A DNA stretch of 64,000 bases from Pseudomonas sp. ANT_H4 (GTDB lineage Bacteria; Pseudomonadota; Gammaproteobacteria; Pseudomonadales; Pseudomonadaceae): the NCBI RefSeq assembly GCF_008369295.1, contig NZ_VOBG01000022.1:27016-91015 (forward strand). The letters are read 5' to 3'. The translations under genes and the position numbers were made by a program. Below the pieces are notes generated by a model. The model had not been told where the DNA came from and made no database searches. It saw only the letters and a program-made list of their open reading frames with translations. Position 1 is the stretch's first letter; each line of letters begins with the position of its first letter. Positions 8,857 through 17,954 of the stretch are shown here, one piece after another.

Positions 8857-9066
8857 GGCGCTTCCTTTGCTCGGTGTCGTTGCAGTGTATAGCTCATCCG
8901 TGGGCAGGCGTCTGATCAGCCCAGGCCTCAGGGACAAGATTCATACAATCAATGACATGACTTTGTGTATTTGCCTGTTTGGCCATAGCTGCTAACGTCC
9001 CCAAAGCTCCGCTTTCCATAATCAGCAGTAAGCGGTCGGGCACACTCAGGTAAAAGGACAAGAATA

Positions 9067-10755
9067 ATGCAACCTGATTTCTGGAATGACAAACGCCCGG
9101 CGGGCGTTCCCACCGACATCGACCTTAGCGTCTACAAGTCGGTGATCGAAGTTTTCGAGCGTTCCTGCAAGACCTTTGCCGATCGTCCGGCGTTCAGCAA
9201 CATGGGTGTCACCCTGACTTACGCCGAGCTTGAGCGCCAGAGTGCGGCGTTCGCCGGTTACCTGCAACAGCACACCGACCTTAAGCCGGGCGATCGCATT
9301 GCGGTGCAGATGCCCAACGTCCTGCAATACCCGATTGCCGTGTTCGGCGCCTTGCGTGCCGGCCTGATCGTGGTCAATACCAACCCGTTGTACACGCCAC
9401 GGGAAATGCGTCATCAGTTCAAGGATGCCGGCATTCGCGCCCTGGTTTACCTCAATCTGTTCGGCTCGCGGGTCCAGGAAGTCGCCGCCGATACCGAGAT
9501 CGAATACCTGATCGAAGCGAAAATGGGCGACCTGATGCCCGCCGTCAAGGGCTGGCTGATCAACACCGTGGTCGACAAAGTGAAGAAAATGGTCCCGGCC
9601 TACAGCCTGCCCCAGGCCGTCTCGTTCAAGCGCGCGCTGCGCATGGGCGCTGGCCTGTCGATCACCCTTCACCCGGTGACCCTCGACGACATCGCCGTGC
9701 TGCAATACACCGGCGGTACCACCGGCCTGGCCAAGGGCGCGATGCTTACCCACGGCAACCTGGTGGCGAACATGCAGCAGGTGCGCGCCTGCATGTCGCA
9801 AATCGGTGACGACGGCCATCCGCTGATCAAGGAGGGGCAGGAGGTGATGATCGCGCCGCTGCCGCTGTACCATATCTATGCCTTCACCGCGAACTGCATG
9901 TGCATGATGGTTTCCGGCAACCACAACGTACTGATCACCAACCCCCGAGACATTGGCGGCTTTATCAAGGAGCTGAAAAAGTGGCGCTTTTCCGGGCTGC
10001 TGGGGCTCAACACGTTGTTTGTGGCGCTGATGGATCACCCTGATTTCAAGAACGTGGACTTTTCCCATCTCAAGCTCACCAACTCCGGCGGCACCGCATT
10101 GGTCAAGGCCACCGCCGAACGTTGGCAGCAACTCACCGGCTGCGCTATTGGCGAGGGTTATGGGCTGACAGAGACCTCGCCGGTGGCCAGTACCAACCCC
10201 TATGGCAACAAGTCACGGCTGGGTACGGTCGGCATTCCCGTGCCGGGCACGGCGATGAAAGTCATTGATGATGAAGGCGTGGAGTTGCCATTAGGAGAGC
10301 GCGGAGAACTCTGTGTGAAAGGTCCGCAAGTGATGAAGGGCTACTGGCAGCAGCCAGCCGCCACCGCCGAGACCCTGGACGCCGAAGGCTGGCTCAAGAC
10401 CGGCGACATTGCAGTGATCGACCCCGACGGCTTTGTGCGCATCGTCGATCGCAAGAAGGACCTGATCATTGTTTCGGGCTTTAACGTCTACCCCAATGAA
10501 ATCGAAGACGTGGTCATGGCCCATCCAAACGTCGCCAGTTGTGCGGTGATCGGGGTGCCAGACGAGCGCACCGGGGAGGCGGTGAAGCTGTTTGTGGTGG
10601 CTCGCGCCCAAGGCGTCAGCCTTGAAGAGCTGAAGAGCTACTGCAAGGCCAACTTCACTGGCTACAAGGTGCCCAAACAGATTGTATTGCGTGAGTCGTT
10701 GCCGATGACACCAGTAGGTAAGATCTTGCGCAGAGAGCTTCGCGATATCGCCTAG
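9067..10755 (+). CDS. fadD2: Long-chain fatty acid-CoA ligase FadD2
   Basis: 562 residues, ANL superfamily. Activates fatty acids to acyl-CoA through an acyl-adenylate. Motifs: P-loop YTGGTTGLAKGAMLTH near 217-232, EGYGLTETSP near 362, and GWLKTGDIAVIDPDGFVRIVDRKKDLIIVSGFNVYPNEIED near 440-480. The catalytic lysine is in TPVGKILRREL close to the C-terminus. About half the residues match the adjacent fadD1, so the two are tandem paralogues. Order (fadD2 first, hydrolase and phaJ4 upstream and divergent) is as in other Pseudomonas. Confidence 0.93.
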   Translation: MQPDFWNDKRPAGVPTDIDLSVYKSVIEVFERSCKTFADRPAFSNMGVTLTYAELERQSAAFAGYLQQHTDLKPGDRIAVQMPNVLQYPIAVFGALRAGLIVVNTNPLYTPREMRHQFKDAGIRALVYLNLFGSRVQEVAADTEIEYLIEAKMGDLMPAVKGWLINTVVDKVKKMVPAYSLPQAVSFKRALRMGAGLSITLHPVTLDDIAVLQYTGGTTGLAKGAMLTHGNLVANMQQVRACMSQIGDDGHPLIKEGQEVMIAPLPLYHIYAFTANCMCMMVSGNHNVLITNPRDIGGFIKELKKWRFSGLLGLNTLFVALMDHPDFKNVDFSHLKLTNSGGTALVKATAERWQQLTGCAIGEGYGLTETSPVASTNPYGNKSRLGTVGIPVPGTAMKVIDDEGVELPLGERGELCVKGPQVMKGYWQQPAATAETLDAEGWLKTGDIAVIDPDGFVRIVDRKKDLIIVSGFNVYPNEIEDVVMAHPNVASCAVIGVPDERTGEAVKLFVVARAQGVSLEELKSYCKANFTGYKVPKQIVLRESLPMTPVGKILRRELRDIA

Positions 10756-10766
10756 ATAGAAGTCAG

Positions 10767-10816
10767 ATCATTCCCACGCTCTGCGTGGGAATGCCGCTTT
10801 GGACGCTCCGCGTCAG
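10767..10816. repeat. Dispersed repeat between fadD2 and fadD1
   Basis: Contains the perfect hairpin TTCCCACGCTC...GCGTGGGAA (10771-10791) followed by GGACGCTCCGCGTC. The same family appears as a partial copy at 30203 (TTCCCACGCTCTGCG) and a diverged copy at 12827-12861. The rest of the 331-bp gap between the two fadD genes shows no gene; fadD1 may have its own promoter there. Confidence 0.7.
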
Positions 10817-11086
10817 CTCTTGAGGCTGGGAAAGCCCCATTCCAGAGCCTTTTCTCTGGTTATAGAATCTTTGCTCTAAAAGTGACCATTAGATATTCTT
10901 GAGTCATGGTTATGACTGTAGGGCCTGCTTTTGGCTCTAGGCGGCCCTTGGCAAAGCTGCTACTCTCGGCGCGCTTTGTGACCTCTCGGCCTGCTTGAAA
11001 CAGCCAGACTCACCCTAAAAAATACAAACAAATAATAATCGCATCAAATGCGATGATGAATTCGCGTCGCTGAGGAGTGGGCTTCC

Positions 11087-12778
11087 ATGAACGAAGACTT
11101 TTGGAAGGATAAGTACCCCGCCGGGATTGCTACAGAGATCAATCCAGACGAGTATCCAAATATTCAGGCGGTACTGAAACAGTCCTGCCAGCGCTTCGCC
11201 AACAAACCGGCTTTCAGCAACCTGGGCAAGACAATCACCTACGGTGAGTTGTACGAGCTGTCCGGAGCGTTTGCCGCGTACCTGCAACAGCATACCGACT
11301 TGCAGCCCGGTGATCGAATCGCTGTGCAACTGCCTAACGTTTTGCAATACCCGGTCGCCGTATTTGGTGCTATCCGTGCCGGCCTGATCGTGGTCAATAC
11401 CAACCCGCTGTACACCGCGCGGGAAATGGAACACCAGTTCAACGACTCCGGGGCCAAGGCCCTGGTCTGCCTGGCCAATATGGCGCACTTGGCAGAAAAC
11501 GTGGTGCCCAAGACTTCCGTCAAGCATGTGATCGTTACCGAAGTGGCTGACCTGTTGCCGCCGCTCAAGCGGCTGCTGATCAACAGCGTCATCAAGTATG
11601 TGAAGAAAATGGTCCCGGCTTATCACTTGCCCAAGGCGATCAAGTTCAACGACGTGCTGGCCAAGGGGTACGGCCAGCCGGTCACCGAAGTCAGCCCCAC
11701 CAGCGACGACGTGGCGGTGCTGCAATACACCGGCGGCACCACCGGCGTGGCCAAGGGCGCGATGCTGACGCACCGCAACCTGGTGTCCAACATGCTGCAG
11801 TGCAAGGCGCTGATGGGTTCCAACCTCAACGAAGGTTGCGAGATCCTGATCACGCCGCTGCCGCTGTACCACATCTATGCCTTCACCTTTCATTGTATGG
11901 CAATGATGCTGATCGGCAACCACAACATCCTGATCAGCAACCCGCGCGACCTGCCGGCGATGGTCAAGGAGTTGTCTAAGTGGAAGTTCAGTGGCTTTGT
12001 CGGCCTGAACACACTGTTTGTTGCCTTGTGCAACAACGAAGGTTTCCGCAAGCTGGACTTCTCTGCGCTGAAAGTCACCCTGTCCGGAGGCATGGCCCTG
12101 CAACTAGCGGCGGCCGAGCGTTGGAAAGCGGTCACCGGCTGCTCCATCTGCGAAGGCTACGGCATGACCGAAACCAGCCCGGTGGCCACCGTCAATCCGA
12201 TCCAGCACATCCAGATTGGCACCATCGGTATTCCGGTGCCATCGACCTTGTGCAAGATCATCACCGATGACGGCGTGGAGTTGGCCCTGGGGGAAATCGG
12301 CGAGCTGTGCGTCAAGGGCCCGCAAGTGATGAAAGGCTACTGGCAGCGCCCGGACGCCACCGCCGAAGTCCTTGACAGCGAAGGCTGGTTGAAGACCGGT
12401 GACATCGCGATTATCCAGCCAGACGGCTACATGCGCATCGTCGACCGCAAGAAGGACATGATTCTGGTCTCTGGTTTCAACGTCTACCCCAACGAACTGG
12501 AAGACGTACTGGCCGGCCTGCCGGGCGTGCTGCAATGCGCGGCCATCGGTGTGCCGGACGAGAAGTCCGGAGAGATCATCAAGATCTTCATCGTGGTCAA
12601 GCCGGGCGCCACCCTGACCAAAGAACAGGTGATGGAGCACATGCGCGCCAACGTCACCGGCTACAAGGTGCCCAAGGCCGTGGAGTTCCGCGATGCATTG
12701 CCGACCACCAACGTTGGCAAGATCCTGCGACGAGAGTTGCGCGATGAAGAACTGAAGAAACTGGGTATGAAGAAGTAA
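11087..12778 (+). CDS. fadD1: Long-chain fatty acid-CoA ligase FadD1
   Basis: 563 residues, ANL superfamily, with the same motifs as its upstream neighbour: YTGGTTGVAKGAMLTH near 216, EGYGMTETSPVATVNP near 360, GWLKTGDIAIIQPDGYMRIVDRKKDMILVSGFNVYPNELED, and the catalytic lysine in TNVGKILRREL. Ends in a lysine-rich tail (ELKKLGMKK). GAGGAGTGGGCTTCC precedes ATG 11087. Tandem FadD pairs in Pseudomonas differ in chain-length preference; the sequence alone does not say which one this is. A strong terminator follows. Confidence 0.93.
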   Translation: MNEDFWKDKYPAGIATEINPDEYPNIQAVLKQSCQRFANKPAFSNLGKTITYGELYELSGAFAAYLQQHTDLQPGDRIAVQLPNVLQYPVAVFGAIRAGLIVVNTNPLYTAREMEHQFNDSGAKALVCLANMAHLAENVVPKTSVKHVIVTEVADLLPPLKRLLINSVIKYVKKMVPAYHLPKAIKFNDVLAKGYGQPVTEVSPTSDDVAVLQYTGGTTGVAKGAMLTHRNLVSNMLQCKALMGSNLNEGCEILITPLPLYHIYAFTFHCMAMMLIGNHNILISNPRDLPAMVKELSKWKFSGFVGLNTLFVALCNNEGFRKLDFSALKVTLSGGMALQLAAAERWKAVTGCSICEGYGMTETSPVATVNPIQHIQIGTIGIPVPSTLCKIITDDGVELALGEIGELCVKGPQVMKGYWQRPDATAEVLDSEGWLKTGDIAIIQPDGYMRIVDRKKDMILVSGFNVYPNELEDVLAGLPGVLQCAAIGVPDEKSGEIIKIFIVVKPGATLTKEQVMEHMRANVTGYKVPKAVEFRDALPTTNVGKILRRELRDEELKKLGMKK

Positions 12779-12788
12779 CACGCCATCC

Positions 12789-12822
12789 AACAAAAAGCCC
12801 CGCATTTGCGGGGCTTTTTGTT
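12789..12822. terminator. Terminator after fadD1
   Basis: AAAAAGCCCCGC-ATTT-GCGGGGCTTTTT hairpin, symmetrical, so able to stop transcription from both sides (fadD1 and the convergent gene at 12867). Confidence 0.9.
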
Positions 12823-12866
12823 GAGTGATCGTTCCTGCGCTCTGGTCTGCGTGGGGACGATCAGTG

Positions 12867-13244
12867 TCAGAACATGAATTGCGTAAAGCTCACACCGGCA
12901 CCTGCCGGGCGTACATCTTTCAGGAACGAATCCTTGTCGGCGCTCAGCTCCAGGGTAATCTCCGGCTTGCGCTTGCCAGCATTGCGCACCACCAACCCTT
13001 CAAGCTTTTCACGCAGGAACGCCGTCGGCACTTTCAAGTGCAGCAACTGGTCGCTGTCTGCGTTGTGCATCAACAAATGAATCCACTCGTACTGGCCCAC
13101 GGCAATACGGCCCACCGGCAGGTCGAACCACCAGATGTTGCGTTTGCGGTCCAGGTCGGTGAAGTGGCAGTTGTTGACGCCGAGCACGGCACCGCCCAGT
13201 TCCAGGTTTCTGCGGGCGATGGCCTGTGTTTTATTGAGTTTCAT
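12867..13244 (-). CDS. Conserved hypothetical protein
   Basis: 125 residues from ATG 13244, chosen because GGAAGG lies 3 bases upstream; the longer in-frame extension to 13382 lacks support. No domain recognised. The protein is soluble, without signal peptide or membrane segment, and has patterns such as WWFDLPVGRI and KPEITLELSAD suggesting a beta-rich fold. A gene of this size next to fadD1 is common in Pseudomonas. Function unknown. Confidence 0.65.
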   Translation of the reverse strand: MKLNKTQAIARRNLELGGAVLGVNNCHFTDLDRKRNIWWFDLPVGRIAVGQYEWIHLLMHNADSDQLLHLKVPTAFLREKLEGLVVRNAGKRKPEITLELSADKDSFLKDVRPAGAGVSFTQFMF

Positions 13245-13443
13245 AACCTTCCTACGGGATCTGTTATTCAGCGTTTGAGCCTGAATGTGCCGGGCATTCT
13301 CGTGGGTTGGCCGCAAAACATAAAGCCAAACCTGTGCAGTGCGATGAAATGCCTGGGTAAAAATAATTGAAACTCTGCACAAAGGCCCAGGGTCAACCCT
13401 TGCGTAATGACCAAAACCCTTGAATGTTCACAGGAGTAATACC

Positions 13444-13635
13444 ATGGGCAGCACAGCGGATAAGGCAAAAGGTTTGGCGAACGAAGCCATCGGCAACATT
13501 AAGCAAGGTGTCGGTAACGCTACTGACAACGATAAGTTGCAGGTCGAAGGCAAGGTTCAGGAAAAGAAAGGCGAAGCTCAGCAAGCCGTCGGCAAGGCCA
13601 AGGATGCGGTAAAGAAAACCATCGATAAAGCCTGA
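13444..13635 (+). CDS. CsbD-like stress protein
   Basis: 63 residues, Lys/Ala/Gly/Asp-rich, with the CsbD pattern: DKAKGLANEAIGNIKQGVGNATDN, then VEGKVQEKKGEAQQAVGKAKDAVKK. The family is induced by general stress; molecular role unknown. ATG 13444 follows AGGAG at 8 bases; a longer frame upstream (13420) lacks a site. Monocistronic, with a terminator 30 bp downstream. Confidence 0.85.
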   Translation: MGSTADKAKGLANEAIGNIKQGVGNATDNDKLQVEGKVQEKKGEAQQAVGKAKDAVKKTIDKA

Positions 13636-13664
13636 CCCGGTTGACTGCACTTGAGCAGCGAGGC

Positions 13665-13688
13665 GGCCATCTACGGATGGCCGTTTTT
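13665..13688 (+). terminator. Terminator after csbD-like gene
   Basis: GGCCATC-TACG-GATGGCC stem followed by GTTTTT. Confidence 0.85.
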
Positions 13689-13810
13689 GTGTCACACGCA
13701 GTGATTAAAGTTTCGAAATTGTTTCAATGTCGCCAAATAGGCTACTTTGATGTAGAAAACGGCCCCTGAGTCGCCCACGAACTCAACCTTTTGCGGCGAA
13801 AGGAGACGCT

Positions 13811-14764
13811 ATGATTTTTCCAGTATTAAAAGATCTGCCGCTGCATCGCGTGCTGATGCGCACCATCACCGAGTTCGTCGATGACGAGATGCCTACCTAC
13901 GCCTCGGCACTGGCCTACCAGATGCTGTTCTCGCTGTTTCCTTTCTTGCTGTTCCTCATTGCGCTGATCGGTTTCCTGCACCTGCCGGACTTTTTTACCT
14001 GGCTGCGCCTGCAGTCGGAGTTGGTGTTGCCGCCCCAGGCCCTGGAGCAGGTCAACCCGGTGATTGACCAGTTGCAGCAATCCAAGGGCGGCTTGCTGTC
14101 GGTGGGTATCGTCATTGCGCTGTGGACGGCCTCTGCGGGCGTGCGCCTGATGATGAGTGCAATGAACGCCGCCTACGACGTGGTCGAAGGCCGGCCGATC
14201 TGGAAGCGTTTCCCCCTGTCGATTTTCTACACCGTGGGCATCGCCGGCATGTTGCTGGCCGCAGCCGCGCTGATGGTCCTCGGGCCGCAAGTGATGGAAT
14301 GGCTGGCGATGCAGATCGGCATGCAGGAATTCGTGGTCACCTTGTGGACCATCCTGCGCTGGCCATTGATCGTAATCTTGCTGATGTTCGCTGTGGCGTT
14401 GATGTACTACGTGATGCCCGACGTGAAACAGAAATTCCGCTTTATCACCCCAGGTTCCGTGCTGGCGGTGGTGGTGTGGATCATCGCGTCCCTGGGCTTT
14501 GGCTATTACGTCAAAACCTTTGCCGACTACAACGCCATGTATGGCAGTATCGGCGCGATCATCGTCTTGCTCCTGTACTTCTACATTTCAGCGGCCGTGC
14601 TGTTGCTCGGCGCAGAGATGAATGCGGTGATCGAGCACATGTCCACCGAAGGCAAGGCTCCTGGTGAAAAGGACTTCGGCGAACACGATGAAAAACAGCA
14701 CGTCTCGGGCCTTGGCCGGGACCATTCGCACCCACTACCAACGAAGCCTGAACATGATTCGTGA
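13811..14764 (+). CDS. YihY/BrkB family inner-membrane protein
   Basis: 317 residues with about six hydrophobic segments (first near 32-58, LAYQMLFSLFPFLLFLIALIGFL) and the family patterns ALAYQMLFSLFPF and YYVMPDVKQKFRFITPGSVLAVVVWI. The C-terminal tail (about 285-317) is charged, soluble and His-rich. The family was once called ribonuclease BN by mistake; its true role is not established. AAAGGAGACGCT precedes ATG 13811. It overlaps the deformylase gene by 11 bp. Confidence 0.85.
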   Translation: MIFPVLKDLPLHRVLMRTITEFVDDEMPTYASALAYQMLFSLFPFLLFLIALIGFLHLPDFFTWLRLQSELVLPPQALEQVNPVIDQLQQSKGGLLSVGIVIALWTASAGVRLMMSAMNAAYDVVEGRPIWKRFPLSIFYTVGIAGMLLAAAALMVLGPQVMEWLAMQIGMQEFVVTLWTILRWPLIVILLMFAVALMYYVMPDVKQKFRFITPGSVLAVVVWIIASLGFGYYVKTFADYNAMYGSIGAIIVLLLYFYISAAVLLLGAEMNAVIEHMSTEGKAPGEKDFGEHDEKQHVSGLGRDHSHPLPTKPEHDS

Positions 14765-15293
14765 AATCCTGAAAATGGGCGACGAGCGCCTGCTGCGTAT
14801 CGCGCCACCGGTCCCGCTGGAAATGTTCGACAGCCCTGAGTTGTGGCAGTTGATCGACGACATGTTCCAGACCATGGAGCACGTTGGCGGCGTGGGCCTG
14901 GCCGCACCGCAGATTGGCGTCGACCTGCAACTGGTAATCTTTGGTTTCGAGAGCAGCGAACGCTACCCGGATGCCCCGGGGGTGCCTCAGACCATTCTGA
15001 TCAATCCGCTGATCACGCCGCTAAGCCCGGTGCTGGAAGAGGGTTATGAAGGTTGCCTGTCGGTGCCTGGCTTGCGCGGCGCGGTGGACCGCTATCAACA
15101 GATTCGCTACGAAGGCTTTGATCCCAAGGGCGAGCCGATTGTGCGCATTGCCGACGGCTTTCATGCGCGGGTGGTGCAGCATGAGTGCGATCACCTGATC
15201 GGTCGGTTGTACCCGTCGCGGATCACCGACTTCAGCAAGTTTGGATTTATTGATGTGATGTTTCCGGATATGGATCCTACTGCCGATGAGTGA
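14754..15293 (+). CDS. def: Peptide deformylase
   Basis: 179 residues from ATG 14754 (MIREILKMGD). Removes the formyl group from N-terminal methionine of new proteins. The three metal and catalytic motifs are intact: GVGLAAPQIG (47-55), EGCLS with Cys101, and QHECDHLIG with His143, Glu144 and His147. It is not beside fmt, where the main def gene usually lies, so it is probably a second deformylase; this is inferred from context. An in-frame upstream ATG (14664) lies well inside the YihY gene and is unlikely. Confidence 0.9.
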   Translation: MIREILKMGDERLLRIAPPVPLEMFDSPELWQLIDDMFQTMEHVGGVGLAAPQIGVDLQLVIFGFESSERYPDAPGVPQTILINPLITPLSPVLEEGYEGCLSVPGLRGAVDRYQQIRYEGFDPKGEPIVRIADGFHARVVQHECDHLIGRLYPSRITDFSKFGFIDVMFPDMDPTADE

Positions 15294-15316
15294 TCCGGCT
15301 CACACGGTGCGGCCAA

Positions 15317-15340
15317 CGTAGCCTCGCTGGGGCTCGACAA
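15317..15340. repeat. Copy of the GCCTCGCTGGGGCTCGAC repeat
   Basis: Contains GCCTCGCTGGGGCTCGAC, also found at 28740-28757 and in a complete hairpin form at 42148-42165. Lies in the 125-bp space between def and the convergent GNAT gene. Confidence 0.65.
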
Positions 15341-15418
15341 CTGCGTCAGTTGCTGTCTTCAAGATGTGTAGATATCTATGCGCATCGGTCGCAGCAGCTC
15401 ACAACCGCCGATCACACA

Positions 15419-15850
15419 TTATCGTCGGTCGACCGTCTCCAACGGTTCCAAGCCCATGGCGATCATTGGCTTGTTGCGTTTGTAGCGCGCCAGTCGTTCC
15501 GCCAGAGACTGCGGCAGCACTGTTTCCTGAGTAAACCCGATCCCCTGATAAAACCCTTCAAGCTCCGGATGGCAGAATAGCCAAACGGTGCCTTCGACCG
15601 GCGCAACGGCCTCACGAATTAGTCGCGCCGCGAGCCCCTGCCTACGGCACAACGGCTCGACAAACAGCCCGGTCAGCCATTGCCCGCCGACCACAGGGCT
15701 CAAGCACAATCCGGCGACAATCTCGCTGTGCCGAGCCACCCACAATTGCCCGCCCTTGACGGCTTTCATCGGCGAATTGTGGCTGCGGTAAAACTTGTTC
15801 AGCAGCGGCCATAAAGGCTCTGCCAGCAGATCAATATGCAACTCAGGCAT
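15419..15850 (-). CDS. GNAT family N-acetyltransferase
   Basis: 143 residues with the GNAT core: VAGLCLSPVVGGQWLTGLFVEPLCRRQGLAARLIREAV (about 47-85, acetyl-CoA-binding motif A, here R-R-Q-G-L-A), then WLFCHPELEGFYQGIGFTQETVLPQ (motif B). The acceptor substrate cannot be told from sequence. It is convergent with def and divergent from the small Lys-rich gene at 15965. Confidence 0.8.
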   Translation of the reverse strand: MPELHIDLLAEPLWPLLNKFYRSHNSPMKAVKGGQLWVARHSEIVAGLCLSPVVGGQWLTGLFVEPLCRRQGLAARLIREAVAPVEGTVWLFCHPELEGFYQGIGFTQETVLPQSLAERLARYKRNKPMIAMGLEPLETVDRR

Positions 15851-15964
15851 GGTTTTTTGACAGCCGTGATCGTGGGCCGGGGATTATAAGTCGGGCAAAG
15901 CACCTTCTGTCGGGCAATAGGTGTTATACCCCTTGTTACATCCCCTGTAAGTGGAGCACGCATC

Positions 15965-16081
15965 ATGGCCAAAGGCATGGATTCAAAGAAAGCCGCGAAG
16001 AAAAAACCGGCAAAGACCGCCGATGAAAAACGCGCCGACAAGAAAACCAAAAAATCCGAAGCGGGTTTGTTTGGGCATTGA
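15965..16081 (+). CDS. Small lysine-rich protein (38 aa)
   Basis: A 38-residue frame, MAKGMDSKKAAKKK... ending SEAGLFGH, with about a third lysine. GGAG lies 8 bases before ATG 15965. The highly basic, low-complexity N-terminal 30 residues followed by a short hydrophobic end resemble small nucleic-acid-binding or ribosome-associated tails; that is only a guess. It is too short for most gene callers. The next gene starts 130 bp downstream after a promoter-like element. Confidence 0.55.
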   Translation: MAKGMDSKKAAKKKPAKTADEKRADKKTKKSEAGLFGH

Positions 16082-16107
16082 TTCTCGGTAGTCACCGCAA
16101 CATCTGC

Positions 16108-16158
16108 TTCTAAGCTAAGCACCAAACGATCTGCAAGATTTCCCCGTCTCATTGCACA
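16108..16158 (+). promoter_or_regulatory. Repeated promoter-like element, copy 1 (before desaturase gene)
   Basis: TTCTAAG-N6-ACCAAACGATCTGCAAG-N2-TT-N-CCCG-N3-CAT-N2-CACA. Every block recurs without gaps at 19595-19645. This copy ends 52 bp before the desaturase ATG; copy 2 ends 58 bp before the TonB-receptor GTG. The ACCAAAC and CCCGTC parts are spaced about as ECF -35 and -10 elements would be. Use by the FecI-like sigma factor at 18063 is inferred. Confidence 0.65.
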
Positions 16159-16210
16159 GAGCAGGATGAAGCCGACTTTTTCGTCGGCCCAGCCTGCCCT
16201 GAGCCCGCCG

Positions 16211-17152
16211 ATGTCCAATTACCTCGATGAAACCCAACGCCAGGAAATCGAAGCCCTGGAGCAAAGCTTCACCGCCCGCACGGAATGGCCTACCTGGCTG
16301 TTACTGATCGGCGTCTATGCCAGCTGGATCGTGGTGATTCTCGCCAGCTCCTGGCTCGGCTTGTGGTTGAGCACCGCCTTGTTGATCCCGATTGTGGTGC
16401 TCTGGCTGTCCCTGCAACACGAACTGCTGCATGGCCATCCCACCCGCTTCAATACCCTGAACAAAGTTCTCGGCTACGCGCCCCTGGCGGTCTGGTATCC
16501 CTACACCCTGTACCGCGACAGCCACCTGTTGCACCACCGCGACGAAGACTTGACCATTCCCGGCCTCGACCCGGAAAGCCGCTACCTCAACCAGCAACAA
16601 TGGGCAGGCAGTTCCCGTTTCGAACGCGGGCTGCATTGGCTTAACAAAACCATCGTCGGACGTTTCCTGCTGGGCGCGCCCCTGGCCTTGTGGGCGTTGG
16701 GGTGGGAAGCGTTGCAGCGCTTGCGTCAAGGCCAGCGCCAGGCCTGGTTGATGTGGCTGACCCACGGCACTCTGACCCTGCTGATGCTGGCCTTCATCGC
16801 CCGCTACAGCGCGCTGCCGGTATGGCATTACCTGGCGCTGGTCAGCGTGCCGGCCTTGTCGGTGGCGATGATCCGTTCCTACTACGAACACCGCCCGCAC
16901 CCGCAACCCGAACAGCGCACGGTGATCAACGAAGCCGGGTGGCCCTGGACCTGGTTGTTCCTCAACCTCAATCTGCATCTGGTACACCACGACGTGCCGA
17001 AACTGCCGTGGTATTTCCTGCCGAGGGTCTACCGTGCGCGCCGCGAACAATGGCAGGCTCGCAGTGGCGGTTTTGTGGTGCAGGGTTATGGTCGGTTGAT
17101 CGGCCGCCACGGACTCAAGGCCATCGACAGCCCACGGCATCCCTTTGTTTGA
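16211..17152 (+). CDS. Membrane fatty-acid-desaturase family di-iron enzyme
   Basis: 313 residues from ATG 16211 (MSNYLDETQ). The three histidine boxes of membrane desaturases/hydroxylases are intact: HELLHGHP near 73-80, HLLHHRDED near 107-115 and HLVHHDVP near 257-264. Hydrophobic segments lie between them (WLLLIGVYASWIVVILASSWL, STALLIPIVVLWL). Such enzymes use O2 and a di-iron centre to desaturate or hydroxylate lipids or other hydrophobic substrates; the substrate here is unknown. The next gene starts 11 bp downstream. The upstream promoter-like element is shared with the TonB receptor, so it may belong to the same regulon. Confidence 0.85.
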   Translation: MSNYLDETQRQEIEALEQSFTARTEWPTWLLLIGVYASWIVVILASSWLGLWLSTALLIPIVVLWLSLQHELLHGHPTRFNTLNKVLGYAPLAVWYPYTLYRDSHLLHHRDEDLTIPGLDPESRYLNQQQWAGSSRFERGLHWLNKTIVGRFLLGAPLALWALGWEALQRLRQGQRQAWLMWLTHGTLTLLMLAFIARYSALPVWHYLALVSVPALSVAMIRSYYEHRPHPQPEQRTVINEAGWPWTWLFLNLNLHLVHHDVPKLPWYFLPRVYRARREQWQARSGGFVVQGYGRLIGRHGLKAIDSPRHPFV

Positions 17153-17162
17153 AGAGGTAGGC

Positions 17163-17954
17163 ATGAGCGAACACTACGCTGAGTTGCTGATGTACACGGC
17201 GCCGCAACAGGTCGTGCAGGCCAACGAGCAATGGCTGACGCGCATCCTTCAACACGTGGGCGCGACGCGCCTGAATGCCGGCCACCTTGACTTGTTAAGC
17301 CTGTGGTGTGCTCCCAAGCTGCTGTTGACGCAAACCTGCGGCTATCCGCTGATGACCCAGTTGCGCGGCCAAGTGCGCGTTATCGGTCGGCCCCGCTATG
17401 AACTGCCCGACAGCAGCGCGGGCAATCATTGCAGCTTGCTGCTGACTCGCAACGACAATCCCCGGATAACCTTGGCGGACTTCTACGCCAGTCGCGGCGT
17501 GATCAATGGCGAAGACTCCAACAGCGGCATGAACCTGTTGCGCGAGCGCCTGGCGCCCCTGCATCGCCAGGGTCGGTTCTTCGCCAGCGTCGCCATCAGC
17601 GGCGGGCATCGCGACAGCCTGCGCTGGTTGCGCGAGGACCGTGCGGACCTGGCTGCCATCGACAGCGTGACCTTCGCCTACCTGGCGCGGTTTGCTCCAG
17701 AGGAAGTCGCCGGGCTGCGCATCGTCACTCGCAGCGCGATCAGTCCGACGCTGCCCTACATCGGCGCGTTGGGCTTGAATGATGAGCAAGTCGCAAGGGT
17801 TCGTCAGGCGATGAACCTGGCGTTGCAGGACTTGCCCCAAGTGGTTGAAGTCCTTGGTGTGCAGGAAGTGCTTCCTGCCAGCGAAGCGGATTACCAGACT
17901 CTATTGGATTACCAGCAGCAGGCCCGGTCGGCGGGTTTTGCGAAACTTCAATAA
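17163..17954 (+). CDS. PhnD-like phosphate/phosphonate-type binding protein without signal peptide
   Basis: 263 residues with the type-2 periplasmic-binding fold of the PhnD family: YASRGVINGEDSNSGMNLLRERL near 110-130, VAISGGHRDSLRWLREDRADLAAIDSVTFAYL near 145-180, then TRSAISPTLPYI. The N-terminus (MSEHYAELLMYTAPQQV) is not a signal peptide, so the protein should be cytoplasmic unless exported otherwise. No phosphonate permease or ATPase gene is near. It follows the desaturase gene at 11 bp and is probably its operon partner. Either a cytoplasmic ligand sensor or an unknown enzyme helper; function open. Confidence 0.7.
   Translation: MSEHYAELLMYTAPQQVVQANEQWLTRILQHVGATRLNAGHLDLLSLWCAPKLLLTQTCGYPLMTQLRGQVRVIGRPRYELPDSSAGNHCSLLLTRNDNPRITLADFYASRGVINGEDSNSGMNLLRERLAPLHRQGRFFASVAISGGHRDSLRWLREDRADLAAIDSVTFAYLARFAPEEVAGLRIVTRSAISPTLPYIGALGLNDEQVARVRQAMNLALQDLPQVVEVLGVQEVLPASEADYQTLLDYQQQARSAGFAKLQ

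Noticed and set aside
9046..10131. Long open frames opposite fadD2 and, at 11015-12103, fadD1
   Set aside because: Antisense shadows in GC-rich DNA, parallel in the two paralogues; His/Gln/Val-rich without domain features.
15799..16218. 139-codon minus-strand frame over the small lysine-rich gene
   Set aside because: Low-complexity Phe/Ala translation is the antisense of Lys codons; overlaps the GNAT gene start and the repeated promoter-like element.
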